A DNA stretch of 49,039 nucleotides, from positions 1-49,039 of the forward strand of contig CAYTPO010000130.1 in NCBI GenBank assembly GCA_964439815.1. The letters are read 5' to 3'. This document shows, piece by piece, positions 1-8,131 of the stretch. The notes under the pieces are model-generated. The model searched no databases, was not told the origin of the DNA, and saw only the letters and a program-made list of their open reading frames with translations. This stretch comes from JALSHZ01 sp964439815 (GTDB lineage Bacteria > Pseudomonadota > Gammaproteobacteria > UWMA-0217). How positions within the stretch are numbered: position 1 is the first letter of the stretch; every line of letters starts with the position of its first letter. A program made the position numbers and the translations under genes.

Positions 1-111
1 AATCTCGCCTTCCTTGACCGTTACCCTGATCCCGCAACGACAGGCGCACATGTAGCAAGTGGTGTTCTTGACCTCTACGGCTTCGTTGCCGGACGATTTT
101 TTGGGGCTCAT
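1..111 (-). CDS. Molybdopterin oxidoreductase, N-terminal fragment (SoeA-like)
   Basis: Only the first 37 codons lie in the window; the gene continues off the left edge on the minus strand. The fragment begins MSPKKSSGNE and contains TTCYMCACRCGIRV, where C19, C22 and C26 form the CxxC-x3-C start of the N-terminal [4Fe-4S] motif of bis-MGD molybdoenzymes (an extra cysteine is at C24). No Tat signal is seen before the cluster, which fits a cytoplasmic enzyme. From family memory, the string TTCYMCACRCGI is close to the cytoplasmic sulfite dehydrogenase subunit SoeA, which would suit a sulfur oxidiser. With 37 residues, other members of the family (formate dehydrogenase, assimilatory nitrate reductase types) cannot be excluded. 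Confidence 0.6.
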   Translation of the reverse strand, partial: MSPKKSSGNEAVEVKNTTCYMCACRCGIRVTVKEGEI

Positions 112-116
112 TAGTA

Positions 117-371
117 TTTAACCCGTCTTATTCATGGTGGCGGCTAAAGCCTATGATAAGTAAATGAAAACAATGACAAACCCTTGGCAGTCCCGTTTCA
201 CCCAAATGGTGAGAGGCTTCAGCCTATCACGGCCCTGGCCTGTTCTGGCACGCCTGCGCTTGCTCTTCACTCAAGTTGTAGCTATTGCTATAAATTTCGC
301 TCCAGAGCGGCGCCCAGACGCACCAGCCCAGCGCCAGAATCCGCGATCCACCATGAATAATACGAGTTTAA
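117..371 (+). mobile_element. MITE-like element A, copy 1
   Basis: A 255-bp element with 24-bp terminal inverted repeats: the left end (117-140) starts TTTAACCCGTCTTATTCA and the right end (348-371) is its inverse with three mismatches. It is the same element as 46950-47139 in opposite orientation; the shared core is best seen over about 250-371. This copy carries extra internal sequence and a near-duplicated inner segment (GGCTAAAGCCTAT near 141 and GGCTTCAGCCTAT near 213). No transposase is encoded. It fills most of the 376-bp gap between the molybdoenzyme gene and hemG. No clear target-site duplication is visible. The rest of the gap, 372-487, is AT-rich with a possible hairpin beyond the hemG stop codon. 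Confidence 0.75.
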
Positions 372-487
372 GCAAGCGCTAATTCTGGAGTAGCTAGTCT
401 CGCTAACATTTATTTATGAGTCTAATTAAATGTATTTATAAGTTTATAGACGTTCGAACCTGCCTGAAACCGTGATGGCAGGCTGTT

Positions 488-1015
488 TCAGCCTTGTGCA
501 AGCCGGTTTCCGAATTGCTCGACCGCTTCCCAATTAGTGTATTCGATGACGGTATCGGGCGCAGTCGGCCCCTTTGTCATCCACATGATGAAACGGATCA
601 TCATGCGGTCGGACCATTTGTAGCGGGGGAAATCCAGCCGCCCGGCAAAGACCTCCAGATGTTTGGGTTGCCAGTCGATCTGCTGCAGGAATTTCTTCAT
701 GTACGGGTTGGTGTCCGGCCTGTTCTTCTCCGGTTTGCGGGCGACGATGTTGACGGTGAAGAAGGCGTTGTCCCTGCTGTCCAGCGCGGCCTGCTGTTTA
801 CTGATGAATTCGAAGACCTCGGGCTGATGCTTGCCATAGCGGATGCTGGCGCCAAGAATCACCTTGTCATAAGGGGTCAGGTCGATAGCGGGATTGTCCT
901 TCAGCGGGAGCAGTGTGACATCGTGATCGTGGTGGCCAATGACCTCCTGCAGGCGTTTGCAGATCGTCACCGTATGTCCATCGGTGGTGGAATAGAGAAT
1001 CAGTACATTGGCCAT
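488..1015 (-). CDS. hemG: Menaquinone-dependent protoporphyrinogen IX dehydrogenase (flavodoxin type)
   Basis: A 175-residue protein that oxidises protoporphyrinogen IX to protoporphyrin IX, the penultimate step of haem b synthesis, passing electrons to the quinone pool at the inner membrane. It begins MANVLILYSTTDGHT, a flavodoxin FMN phosphate loop (S/T-x-T-x-x-T), and carries HemG-type blocks GASIRYGKH, NIVARKPEKNRP and FPRYKWSDRMMIRFIM, the last including the family-specific insert region. Length matches E. coli HemG (about 180). The ATG at 1015 is preceded by AGGG; an upstream in-frame ATG at 1168 would add about 50 non-homologous residues overlapping the next gene, so I rejected it. With hemE in the same window it points to haem demand for the cytochromes. 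Confidence 0.92.
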   Translation of the reverse strand: MANVLILYSTTDGHTVTICKRLQEVIGHHDHDVTLLPLKDNPAIDLTPYDKVILGASIRYGKHQPEVFEFISKQQAALDSRDNAFFTVNIVARKPEKNRPDTNPYMKKFLQQIDWQPKHLEVFAGRLDFPRYKWSDRMMIRFIMWMTKGPTAPDTVIEYTNWEAVEQFGNRLAQG

Positions 1016-1040
1016 GGGGTTTCCCTGTTGTCTGGTTATG

Positions 1041-1337
1041 CTACTGGGGCCAGAGTTGAAAGCCGGTAAAGGCAAAATAGAGTGCCAGTATGAAGCAGAC
1101 CATGGCAGCGATGCTGTTGATGGAGGGGCGGCAATTGCCCCAGTCGGCCTTGCAGCCGAGGAAGGCACCGATACCGCAGACGAAAAAGCCGAATTCGCAA
1201 ATGGCCAGTTGTGCCAGCAGTGGCAGGAAAGCCTTGCCTCCCGCCGGAACCATGCTGCCGAGCTGAAACAGTCCCAGCAGGGCCATACCGATAATTGCGA
1301 GTAAGAGTGCGGTTGGAAGCTTGTTTTTCATGGTCAT
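1041..1337 (-). CDS. Small membrane protein of unknown function
   Basis: I do not recognise this 98-residue protein. It has three predicted membrane segments, roughly residues 8-28 (LLLAIIGMALLGLFQL), 37-60 (FLPLLAQLAICEFGFF) and 74-95 (SIAAMVCFILALYFAF). Between the second and third is a hydrophilic loop GCKADWGNCRPS with two cysteines. Two ATGs, at 1337 and 1331, could start it; neither has a strong ribosome-binding site. It lies 25 bp upstream of hemG on the same strand, so the two are probably cotranscribed, which hints at a link to haem or membrane electron transport. That link rests on position only. Confidence 0.6.
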   Translation of the reverse strand: MTMKNKLPTALLLAIIGMALLGLFQLGSMVPAGGKAFLPLLAQLAICEFGFFVCGIGAFLGCKADWGNCRPSINSIAAMVCFILALYFAFTGFQLWPQ

Positions 1338-1461
1338 GGTGTCTCGGATCCGAATTGTATGTAATTGATTGTAGTCAATAATCCCGGAACGTATGATATC
1401 AAGTCATCTGCAGTGGCGAATTAACATGTGTAATTCGTGGGCAATGCTTTTGTATGGATTT

Positions 1462-1489
1462 GGCCCGCCAAACGGTAGTTAGGCGGGCC
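1462..1489. other. GC-rich stem-loop downstream of gltD
   Basis: Perfect 8-bp inverted repeat GGCCCGCC / GGCGGGCC (1462-1469 and 1482-1489) with a 12-nt loop. It lies about 45 bp beyond the gltD stop in the direction of gltD transcription. No T-run follows on either strand, so it is at best a Rho-assisted or processing hairpin. Confidence 0.4.
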
Positions 1490-1490
1490 G

Positions 1491-1535
1491 CAGCTACTGC
1501 TTATGTGAACTTCTTGCTGAGTAGTTACGTTGCAG
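1491..1535 (-). repeat. Dispersed GTAACT-CTCAGC repeat, copy 1
   Basis: Read on the minus strand, this 45-bp segment aligns with the repeat at 41444-41504. Both share GTAACTxCTCAGC, then AGTTCACATAAGCAGTAGC. It starts immediately after the gltD stop codon (1536-1538). No coding function is apparent. Confidence 0.65.
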
Positions 1536-2978
1536 CTACCGTGGCAGGTCGGAGCTGCCCATCAGATATTCATCGACTGCGCGGGCGCACTGCCGCCCTT
1601 CACGAATGGCCCAGACGACCAGAGATTGGCCGCGCCGCATGTCGCCAGCGGCAAAAACGCCATCGATTGAGGTCTTGTAGGCATCCGGGCCTTCGGTATG
1701 ACCCTTGACGTTGCCACGGGGGTCGAGCTCCACCTGCAGCTCTTCCAGCATCCCTTCATGTACGGGATGGACAAACCCCATGGCCAGGGTGACCAGCTCG
1801 GCTTCGAGGATGAATTCGGAGCCTTCGACTTCCGACATCTGCCAGCGGCCCTGGGCGTCCTTGTTCCACTCGACCTTGATGCATTTGACGCCCTTGACGT
1901 GATCGCCCTCGGCCAGAAACTCCTTGGTGGCGACGGAAAACAGCCGGGTACACCCCTCTTCCTGCGAGGTGGAGGTGCGCTGCTTGTTGGGCCAGTCGGG
2001 CCAGGTCAGGAGCTTGTCTTCCTGCTCGGGTGGTTCCGGCAGAATCTCGATCTGCGTGACTGATCGGGCGCCCTGTCTGATCGAGGTGCCGATGCAGTCG
2101 GAGCCGGTATCACCGCCACCGATGACGACCACGTGCCTTCCCCGGGCAGAGATGATCTCGGTGTCGATACCCTGAACCACCTTGGTGTTGCTGCGCAGAA
2201 AGTCCATTGCAAAGTAGACGCCCTGCAAGTCACGGCCAGGTACCGGCAGATCGCGCGGCTTTTCCGAGCCGCCCGTCAGTACCACGGCGTCGAAGCGCTC
2301 CAGCAAGGTCTTGGCAGGGATATCGATGCCAATGTGGGTATGTGTCTTGAAGACAACACCTTCGGCCATCATCTGGCTGACGCGGCGGTCGATGATCGAC
2401 TTTTCCAGCTTGAAGTCGGGGATGCCAAAGCGCATCAGGCCGCCAATGCGTTCCTGACGTTCATAGACAGTCACTTCATGGCCGGCGCGGGCCAGCTGTT
2501 GTGCAGCAGCCATGCCGGAGGGGCCGGAACCCACTACGGCAACCGACTTGTGCGTGGAGCGCAGGGGTACCTCGGGCTCGACCCAGCCCTCTTCCCAGGC
2601 CTTGTCGACTATGGCGCACTCGATGGTCTTGATGGTGACCGGATTGTTATCCAGGTTCAGTGTGCAGGACTCCTGGCAGGGGGCAGGGCAGATCCGTCCG
2701 GTCACTTCCGGGAAGTTGTTGGTGGAATGTAGCACGGACAGTGCTTCCTGCCAGTCACCGTGATAGACGAGGTCGTTCCAGTCGGGAATGATGTTGTTGA
2801 CCGGGCAGCCCTGGTGACAGAAGGGGATGCCGCAGTCCATGCAGCGCGCACCCTGGCTGCTCAGTTCCTCTTCCGTCATCGGAATCACGAACTCCTTGAA
2901 ATGCGTGATCCGGTCGGCAACGGGTTTGTAGCCGCGGTCTTTGCGCGGGATCTCTAGAAAGCCGGTGGGTTTGCCCAT
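1536..2978 (-). CDS. gltD: Glutamate synthase (NADPH) small subunit
   Basis: A 480-residue beta subunit of NADPH-dependent glutamate synthase. It takes electrons from NADPH through FAD and passes them via [4Fe-4S] clusters to the large subunit, which makes two glutamates from glutamine and 2-oxoglutarate. C46, C49, C54 and C58 (RCMDCGIPFCHQGCPVNN) are the cluster-binding set; VVGSGPSGMAAA near residue 148 binds FAD and VVIGGGDTGSDC binds NADPH. Full length for GltD. It starts 3 bp after the gltB stop codon, so the two are translationally linked. The stop is followed directly by a dispersed repeat (1491-1535). Confidence 0.97.
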   Translation of the reverse strand: MGKPTGFLEIPRKDRGYKPVADRITHFKEFVIPMTEEELSSQGARCMDCGIPFCHQGCPVNNIIPDWNDLVYHGDWQEALSVLHSTNNFPEVTGRICPAPCQESCTLNLDNNPVTIKTIECAIVDKAWEEGWVEPEVPLRSTHKSVAVVGSGPSGMAAAQQLARAGHEVTVYERQERIGGLMRFGIPDFKLEKSIIDRRVSQMMAEGVVFKTHTHIGIDIPAKTLLERFDAVVLTGGSEKPRDLPVPGRDLQGVYFAMDFLRSNTKVVQGIDTEIISARGRHVVVIGGGDTGSDCIGTSIRQGARSVTQIEILPEPPEQEDKLLTWPDWPNKQRTSTSQEEGCTRLFSVATKEFLAEGDHVKGVKCIKVEWNKDAQGRWQMSEVEGSEFILEAELVTLAMGFVHPVHEGMLEELQVELDPRGNVKGHTEGPDAYKTSIDGVFAAGDMRRGQSLVVWAIREGRQCARAVDEYLMGSSDLPR

Positions 2979-2981
2979 TGT

Positions 2982-5900
2982 CTACTGACCTCCTTCTACG
3001 GTTTGAGCCGCTTCTTGTTGCTGTTGCATCTCCATCAGCGCGCGGCGATATTCAACCGGCATGACCTTGACGAATTTGGGTAGATACTCCGACCAGTTGT
3101 CCAGAATCCTGCGGGCAACCGGGCTGTCGGTGTAATGCATGTGCTGTTCGACGAGTTGCTTGAGGCGGATGGCGTCAAAGCGCGTCATGTCGTGGCTGAC
3201 ATCGACGCGGCCATGAGTCTCCAGATCGCCGCCGAGATGGGCAAGCTCCTCGAGTGCATTGTCTTCCTCGGCAATCGGCTCCAGGGCGACCTGTGCCATG
3301 TTGCAGCATTGCTCGAAGGTTCCCGCCTCGTCCAGCACGTAGGCGATACCGCCGGACATGCCTGCCGCAAAGTTGCGACCGGTCGCACCGAGCACGACGA
3401 CGATGCCGCCGGTCATGTACTCGCAACCATGATCGCCTACGCCTTCGATGACCGCCGTGGCGCCGGAGTTGCGCACGCAGAAGCGCTCGCCACCGACACC
3501 GCGGAAGAAACACTCGCCACTGATTGCACCATACATGACGGTATTGCCGACAATGATGTTCTCCTCGGCCCTTTCGATGGCGCAGTTTTCCGGTGGATAG
3601 ATGATGATGCGTCCACCGGACAATCCCTTGCCGACATAGTCGTTGCCTTCGCCTTCCAGCTCGATGGTGACGCCGTGGGCCAGCCATGCGCCAAGTGATT
3701 GCCCTGCGGTACCGTGGGCCTTGATGTGGATGCAGTCATCCGGCAACCCATCCAGGCCGTGTCGCTTGGCGACCTCGCCCGACAGCAGCGTGCCGAAGGT
3801 GCGGTTGGTGTTCTTGATCGGGGTATCGATCTGCACCGGTTGTTTCTCTTCCAGCGCTACCCTCGCCTCGGCGATCATGGCGTGATCGAGCGCCTTGTCG
3901 ATGCCGTGATCCTGGCTTTCGCAGTTGAAGGTTGCCGTGCCTTCGGGCAGTTCGGGGCGATAGAAGACCTTGCTGAAATCCAGCCCCTGCGCCTTCCAGT
4001 GTTCCAGCGCGCGGCGCTTCTCCAGTTTGTCGGAGCGACCGATCATTTCATTGACGGTTCTGAACCCCAGCTTTGCCATCAACTCGCGCATCTCCTCGGC
4101 CACCATGAAGAAGTAGTTGACCAGATGTTCGGGCTTGCCGGTAAAGCGGCGGCGTAGTTCGGGATCCTGTGTGGCGATCCCGACCGGGCAGGTATTGAGA
4201 TGGCACTTGCGCATCATCAGGCAGCCTTCGACGATCAGTGGCGCGGTGGCAAAGCCGAATTCATCCGCGCCCAGCAAGGCGCCGATGACGACGTCGCGGC
4301 CGGTGCGCAGGCCACCATCGACCTGTACCGCCACGCGACCGCGCAGCTGGTTGAGCAGCAGGGTCTGATGGGTTTCAGCCAGGCCCAGCTCCCAGGAGGA
4401 GCCGGCATGCTTGATTGAGGTCAGCGGAGAGGCGCCGGTGCCGCCATCGTAGCCGGAGATGGTGATGTGGTCGGCATGGGCCTTGGTGACGCCGGCCGCA
4501 ACGGTACCCACACCCACTTCGGATACCAGCTTGACCGAGATCCGTGCCTTGGGATTGGTATTCTTCAGGTCGTGAATCAGCTGGGCCAGATCCTCGATCG
4601 AATAGATGTCGTGATGTGGTGGTGGTGAGATCAGGCCGACTCCCGGTGTGGAGTGCCGCACCCGGGCGATGGTCTGATCCACCTTGTGTCCGGGCAGTTG
4701 ACCGCCCTCGCCGGGCTTGGCGCCCTGTGCCATCTTGATCTGGATGTCATCGGCGTTGGCCAGATATTCCACCGTCACGCCAAAGCGACCGGATGCGACC
4801 TGCTTGATGGCTGAGCGCATCGGGTTCATCGTGCCATCTTCCAGCGGTGTGAAACGGGAGCGTTCTTCGCCGCCCTCACCGGTATTGGATTTGGCGCCGA
4901 TGGAGTTCATTGCAATCGCCAGCGTGGAGTGCGCTTCGTGCGAGATCGAACCGAAGGACATGGCACCAGTGGCAAACCGCTTGACGATCTCCCTTGCCGG
5001 TTCCACTTCATCCAGTGGTACGGGTTCGTCGGTAAATTTGAAATCGAACAGCCCGCGGAAGGTCAGCAGCCGCTCGTTCTGCTCGTTGATGTGTTTTGCG
5101 AACTCCTGGTAAGTCTCCCGGCTGTTGCTGCGCGTGGCGTGCTGGAGCTTGGCAATGGTCTGTGGTGTCCAGATGTGATCCTCGCCACGCACGCGGAAGG
5201 CGTAGTCGCCCCCGACATCCAGGTGGTGCTTGTAGATCGGATTGTTGCCATAGGCATTGCGATGCCAGCGTACGGCTTCCTCGGCGACTTCGGCGATGCC
5301 GATGCCTTCGACCGATGTGGCGGTACCGGTAAAGTACTTGTCGACAAACTCGCTGCTCAGTCCCACGGCGTCGAAGATCTGTGCGCCGCAGTAGGACTGG
5401 TAGGTGGAAATGCCCATCTTGGACATCACCTTGAACAGCCCCTTGCCAATGGCCTTGACGTAACGGGCGTGCAGCTCGTCTTCGCTCAACTCGCTGCTCA
5501 GTTCGTCATGGTTGGCAGAGATGGTTTCAAAGGCCAGATAGGGGTTGATCGCCTCAGCGCCGTAACCCGCCAGCGTGGCGAAATGATGCACCTCGCGGGC
5601 GGCACCCGTTTCCACGACCAGTCCGGTCTTGGTACGCAGACCCTGGCGGATCAGGTGGTGGTGTACGGCTGATGTGGCCAGCAGCGCCGGGATCGGGATG
5701 TACTCTGCATTCACCTTGCGGTCGGAGAGAATGATGATGTTGTAGCCGAGTCGGACTGTCTCCTCTGCCTTGGCGCAGACGCGCTCCAGCGCCAGTCCCA
5801 TGCCGGCGGCCCCTTCGGAGGCCGGGTAGAGGATCGACAGGGTGCGGGTGCGGAAGGCGCCGTGTGTGCTGGTTTCAATGGCGCGAACCCGCTCCAGATC

Positions 5901-7619
5901 CTTGTTGGAGAGGATGGGTTGGGTCACTTCCAGACGCATGTTGCTGCCCCCATCGGTCAGGCCCAGCAGGTTGGGGCGGGGGCCAATCAGCGAGGCCAGC
6001 GACATGACGATCTCTTCGCGGATCGGGTCGATCGGTGGATTGGTAACCTGGGCAAAATTCTGCTTGAAGTAGTTGGCCAGCGGCTTGGGTTGGCTGGACA
6101 GCACGGCGGGTGGGTTGTCGGCGCCCATCGAGCCGATGGCTTCCATGCCGGTCAGCGCCATGGGTGTCATCAGGAACTTGATGTCTTCCTGGGTAAAGCC
6201 GAATGCCTGCTGGCGATCCAGCAGCACATCGTGGGGCGCGGGCATTGGGCCAACACCGGCCGGCAGCGACTTGAGGCTGATCTGTGAGGTGTCCAGCCAG
6301 TCCTGGTAGGGCTGACTCTTGGCGATCTGCTCCTTGAGTTCGGAATCGTCGATGATGCGACCTTCCTGCAGGTCGATCAGGAACATCTTGCCGGGTTGCA
6401 GCCGCCATTTCTTGATGATCTTGTCTTCGGGAACCGGCAGTACGCCCATTTCCGAGGCCATGATGACGCGGTCATCGCTGGTAACGATATAGCGGGCAGG
6501 GCGCAGGCCGTTGCGATCCAGTGTCGCACCGATCTGGCGGCCATCGGTGAAGGCCACGGCGGCCGGGCCGTCCCAGGGCTCCATCAGGGCAGCATGGTAC
6601 TCATAGAACGAGCGACGCTTGTCGTCCATCAGCGGATTGCCCGACCAGGCTTCGGGAATCAGCATCATCATGGCATGGCTCATGGAGTAGCCGCCCAGTG
6701 TCAGCAGCTCCAGCGCGGTATCGAAGGCGGCCGAGTCGGACTGGCCTTCACGGATCATGGGCCACAGCTTTTCGAGATCGTCGCCGAACAGCTCGCTCTT
6801 CATGGAATCCTTGCGTGCGGCCATCCAGTTGACATTGCCGCGCATGGTGTTGATCTCGCCATTGTGCGCAATCATGCGGAACGGGTGTGCCAGATCCCAG
6901 GTGGGGAAGGTGTTGGTGGCGAAGCGTTGGTGCACCAGCGCCAGGGCCGAGGTCATGCGTTCGTCACGCAGGTCGGTGTAGTAGTTGGCCACCTGATCGG
7001 AAAGCAGCATACCCTTGTAGGAGAGCAGGCGTGACGACATCGATGGAATATAGAAGCTGTCAGCGCCTCCCATGCCGGATTTATAGATGCTGTTTTCGAT
7101 CTGCTTGCGGATTACGAACAGCTTGCGGTCGAAGGCGTCCTGGTCGGCGCAGTTCTTGCCGCGGCCGATGAAGACCTGACGCATGACCGGCTCGGTGGGT
7201 TTGACCGAGTAGCCCAGCGTGCTGTTGTCGACGGGCATGTCACGCCATCCCAGCAGGACCTGCCCCTCGAGGGCGACATACTGGCTGATGGTCTGCTCGC
7301 AGAAGGCGCGTGTGGCATCGTCTTGTGGCAGGAACAGGGCGCCCACGGCGTAGTGGCCTTCCTCGGGCAGCGCAAAGTCGGTTACCTCGCGCAGGAATGC
7401 GTCAGGCATCTGCAGCAGGATACCCGCGCCATCGCCGGCATCGGGGTCGGCGCCCACGGCGCCGCGATGGGTCAGGTTCTCCAGAATCTTAAGGCCCTGG
7501 GCAATGATATCGTGGGATTTGCGGTTCTTGATATCACAGACAAAGCCGACGCCACAGGCATCATGCTCATTGGCAGGATCGTAGAGACCCTGCTTGGGGG
7601 GTAACCCGCTATGGCTCAT
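2982..7619 (-). CDS. gltB: Glutamate synthase (NADPH) large subunit
   Basis: A 1545-residue alpha subunit. The N-terminal class II amidotransferase releases ammonia from glutamine: the catalytic cysteine is C22 in HDACGVGF, after a short propeptide that is normally cleaved off. The C-terminal half holds the FMN synthase domain (for example ISGYDGGTGASP) and the [3Fe-4S] ligands C1133, C1139 and C1144 (EGCLMMRKCHLNTCPVG), followed by the GxGxG-rich beta-helix. Length is typical of proteobacterial GltB. It is the first gene of gltBD, with a 512-bp gap upstream. In Pseudomonas the same order (pilQ-aroK-aroB-gltB-gltD) includes a DamX-like gene in that gap; none is seen here. Confidence 0.98.
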   Translation of the reverse strand: MSHSGLPPKQGLYDPANEHDACGVGFVCDIKNRKSHDIIAQGLKILENLTHRGAVGADPDAGDGAGILLQMPDAFLREVTDFALPEEGHYAVGALFLPQDDATRAFCEQTISQYVALEGQVLLGWRDMPVDNSTLGYSVKPTEPVMRQVFIGRGKNCADQDAFDRKLFVIRKQIENSIYKSGMGGADSFYIPSMSSRLLSYKGMLLSDQVANYYTDLRDERMTSALALVHQRFATNTFPTWDLAHPFRMIAHNGEINTMRGNVNWMAARKDSMKSELFGDDLEKLWPMIREGQSDSAAFDTALELLTLGGYSMSHAMMMLIPEAWSGNPLMDDKRRSFYEYHAALMEPWDGPAAVAFTDGRQIGATLDRNGLRPARYIVTSDDRVIMASEMGVLPVPEDKIIKKWRLQPGKMFLIDLQEGRIIDDSELKEQIAKSQPYQDWLDTSQISLKSLPAGVGPMPAPHDVLLDRQQAFGFTQEDIKFLMTPMALTGMEAIGSMGADNPPAVLSSQPKPLANYFKQNFAQVTNPPIDPIREEIVMSLASLIGPRPNLLGLTDGGSNMRLEVTQPILSNKDLERVRAIETSTHGAFRTRTLSILYPASEGAAGMGLALERVCAKAEETVRLGYNIIILSDRKVNAEYIPIPALLATSAVHHHLIRQGLRTKTGLVVETGAAREVHHFATLAGYGAEAINPYLAFETISANHDELSSELSEDELHARYVKAIGKGLFKVMSKMGISTYQSYCGAQIFDAVGLSSEFVDKYFTGTATSVEGIGIAEVAEEAVRWHRNAYGNNPIYKHHLDVGGDYAFRVRGEDHIWTPQTIAKLQHATRSNSRETYQEFAKHINEQNERLLTFRGLFDFKFTDEPVPLDEVEPAREIVKRFATGAMSFGSISHEAHSTLAIAMNSIGAKSNTGEGGEERSRFTPLEDGTMNPMRSAIKQVASGRFGVTVEYLANADDIQIKMAQGAKPGEGGQLPGHKVDQTIARVRHSTPGVGLISPPPHHDIYSIEDLAQLIHDLKNTNPKARISVKLVSEVGVGTVAAGVTKAHADHITISGYDGGTGASPLTSIKHAGSSWELGLAETHQTLLLNQLRGRVAVQVDGGLRTGRDVVIGALLGADEFGFATAPLIVEGCLMMRKCHLNTCPVGIATQDPELRRRFTGKPEHLVNYFFMVAEEMRELMAKLGFRTVNEMIGRSDKLEKRRALEHWKAQGLDFSKVFYRPELPEGTATFNCESQDHGIDKALDHAMIAEARVALEEKQPVQIDTPIKNTNRTFGTLLSGEVAKRHGLDGLPDDCIHIKAHGTAGQSLGAWLAHGVTIELEGEGNDYVGKGLSGGRIIIYPPENCAIERAEENIIVGNTVMYGAISGECFFRGVGGERFCVRNSGATAVIEGVGDHGCEYMTGGIVVVLGATGRNFAAGMSGGIAYVLDEAGTFEQCCNMAQVALEPIAEEDNALEELAHLGGDLETHGRVDVSHDMTRFDAIRLKQLVEQHMHYTDSPVARRILDNWSEYLPKFVKVMPVEYRRALMEMQQQQEAAQTVEGGQ

Positions 7620-7783
7620 TATTCAAACCTCTTATCTTATGCCTGAATCCGAAGGCTGGAATACGGTGCCTGGCACAAGCTCCGGATCCCACAGCGGCTC
7701 AGAAAAATCCCGCTTGACCTGTGGGTGAAGCCGGGATTTCCTGAAACCACTGTGAAACCGATTTCTTGCACCATTCACCCCCA

Positions 7784-7804
7784 TTCAAACCTCGGATTCA
7801 GGTT
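7784..7804 (-). repeat. Dispersed AACCTGAATCCGAGG repeat, copy 1
   Basis: On the minus strand this reads AACCTGAATCCGAGG followed by TTTGAA. It matches 21188-21208 with one difference and 48481-48500 more loosely. The two other copies start within one base of, or inside, a stop codon; this one is in the gltB leader region. Confidence 0.55.
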
Positions 7805-8009
7805 ATGGGTTTCGCCCTATTAATTTCAGGGCGAATTGAAACCTGCGACCTTGGCAGGTCGTTTATTATTTGTCCGAAGGGTGTCAGCCGGGTTTCCCGG
7901 GATCAAACAGGGAAATTCCTTGCGGCAGGACGTGACGAACCACACAGAATAACGGAGAAAGGGGCTTGATACCAGCTTGAATTTTGTGGGGTAATTGTAG
8001 GCTTTTCTG

Positions 8010-8046
8010 CCGGTACTCCATCAAATCCAATTTGCTGGAGTACCGG
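8010..8046. other. Perfect inverted repeat downstream of aroB
   Basis: CCGGTACTCCA (8010-8020) is the exact reverse complement of TGGAGTACCGG (8036-8046), with a 15-nt loop. It lies about 90 bp past the aroB stop in the direction of aroB transcription. There is no T-tract on either strand, so it could be a Rho-independent-like stem without a tail, an operator or an RNA processing site. Confidence 0.5.
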
Positions 8047-8131
8047 GGGCGGATCGGTTTGAAACCGGCGGATTCGCTGAATTGCGTCGGCGGGTGTTCA
8101 GGCCGCCGATCAGGCTGTGCCAGGTAATGCC

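Larger units (their letters stand above)
7620..8131. other. Geneless region between aroB and gltB
   Basis: A 512-bp stretch holding the gltB leader and presumably its promoter. I see no convincing gene. It contains one full copy (7784-7804, minus) and one partial copy (about 7638-7655) of a dispersed repeat with core CCTGAATCCGA, and an 11-bp perfect inverted repeat (8010-8046). No sigma-54 promoter or known riboswitch was recognised. In related gammaproteobacteria a damX-like SPOR-domain gene often sits here; I find no trace of one. Confidence 0.5.

Noticed and set aside
164..382. A 72-codon open frame on the plus strand
   Set aside because: It lies inside MITE-like element A. A related frame exists in the second copy (46951-47232), but both run through repeat ends and flanking sequence, with no ribosome-binding site or known homologue.
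1016..1168. A longer N-terminus for hemG
   Set aside because: The extra residues do not resemble HemG, overlap the upstream gene and ignore the AGGG site before the ATG at 1015.
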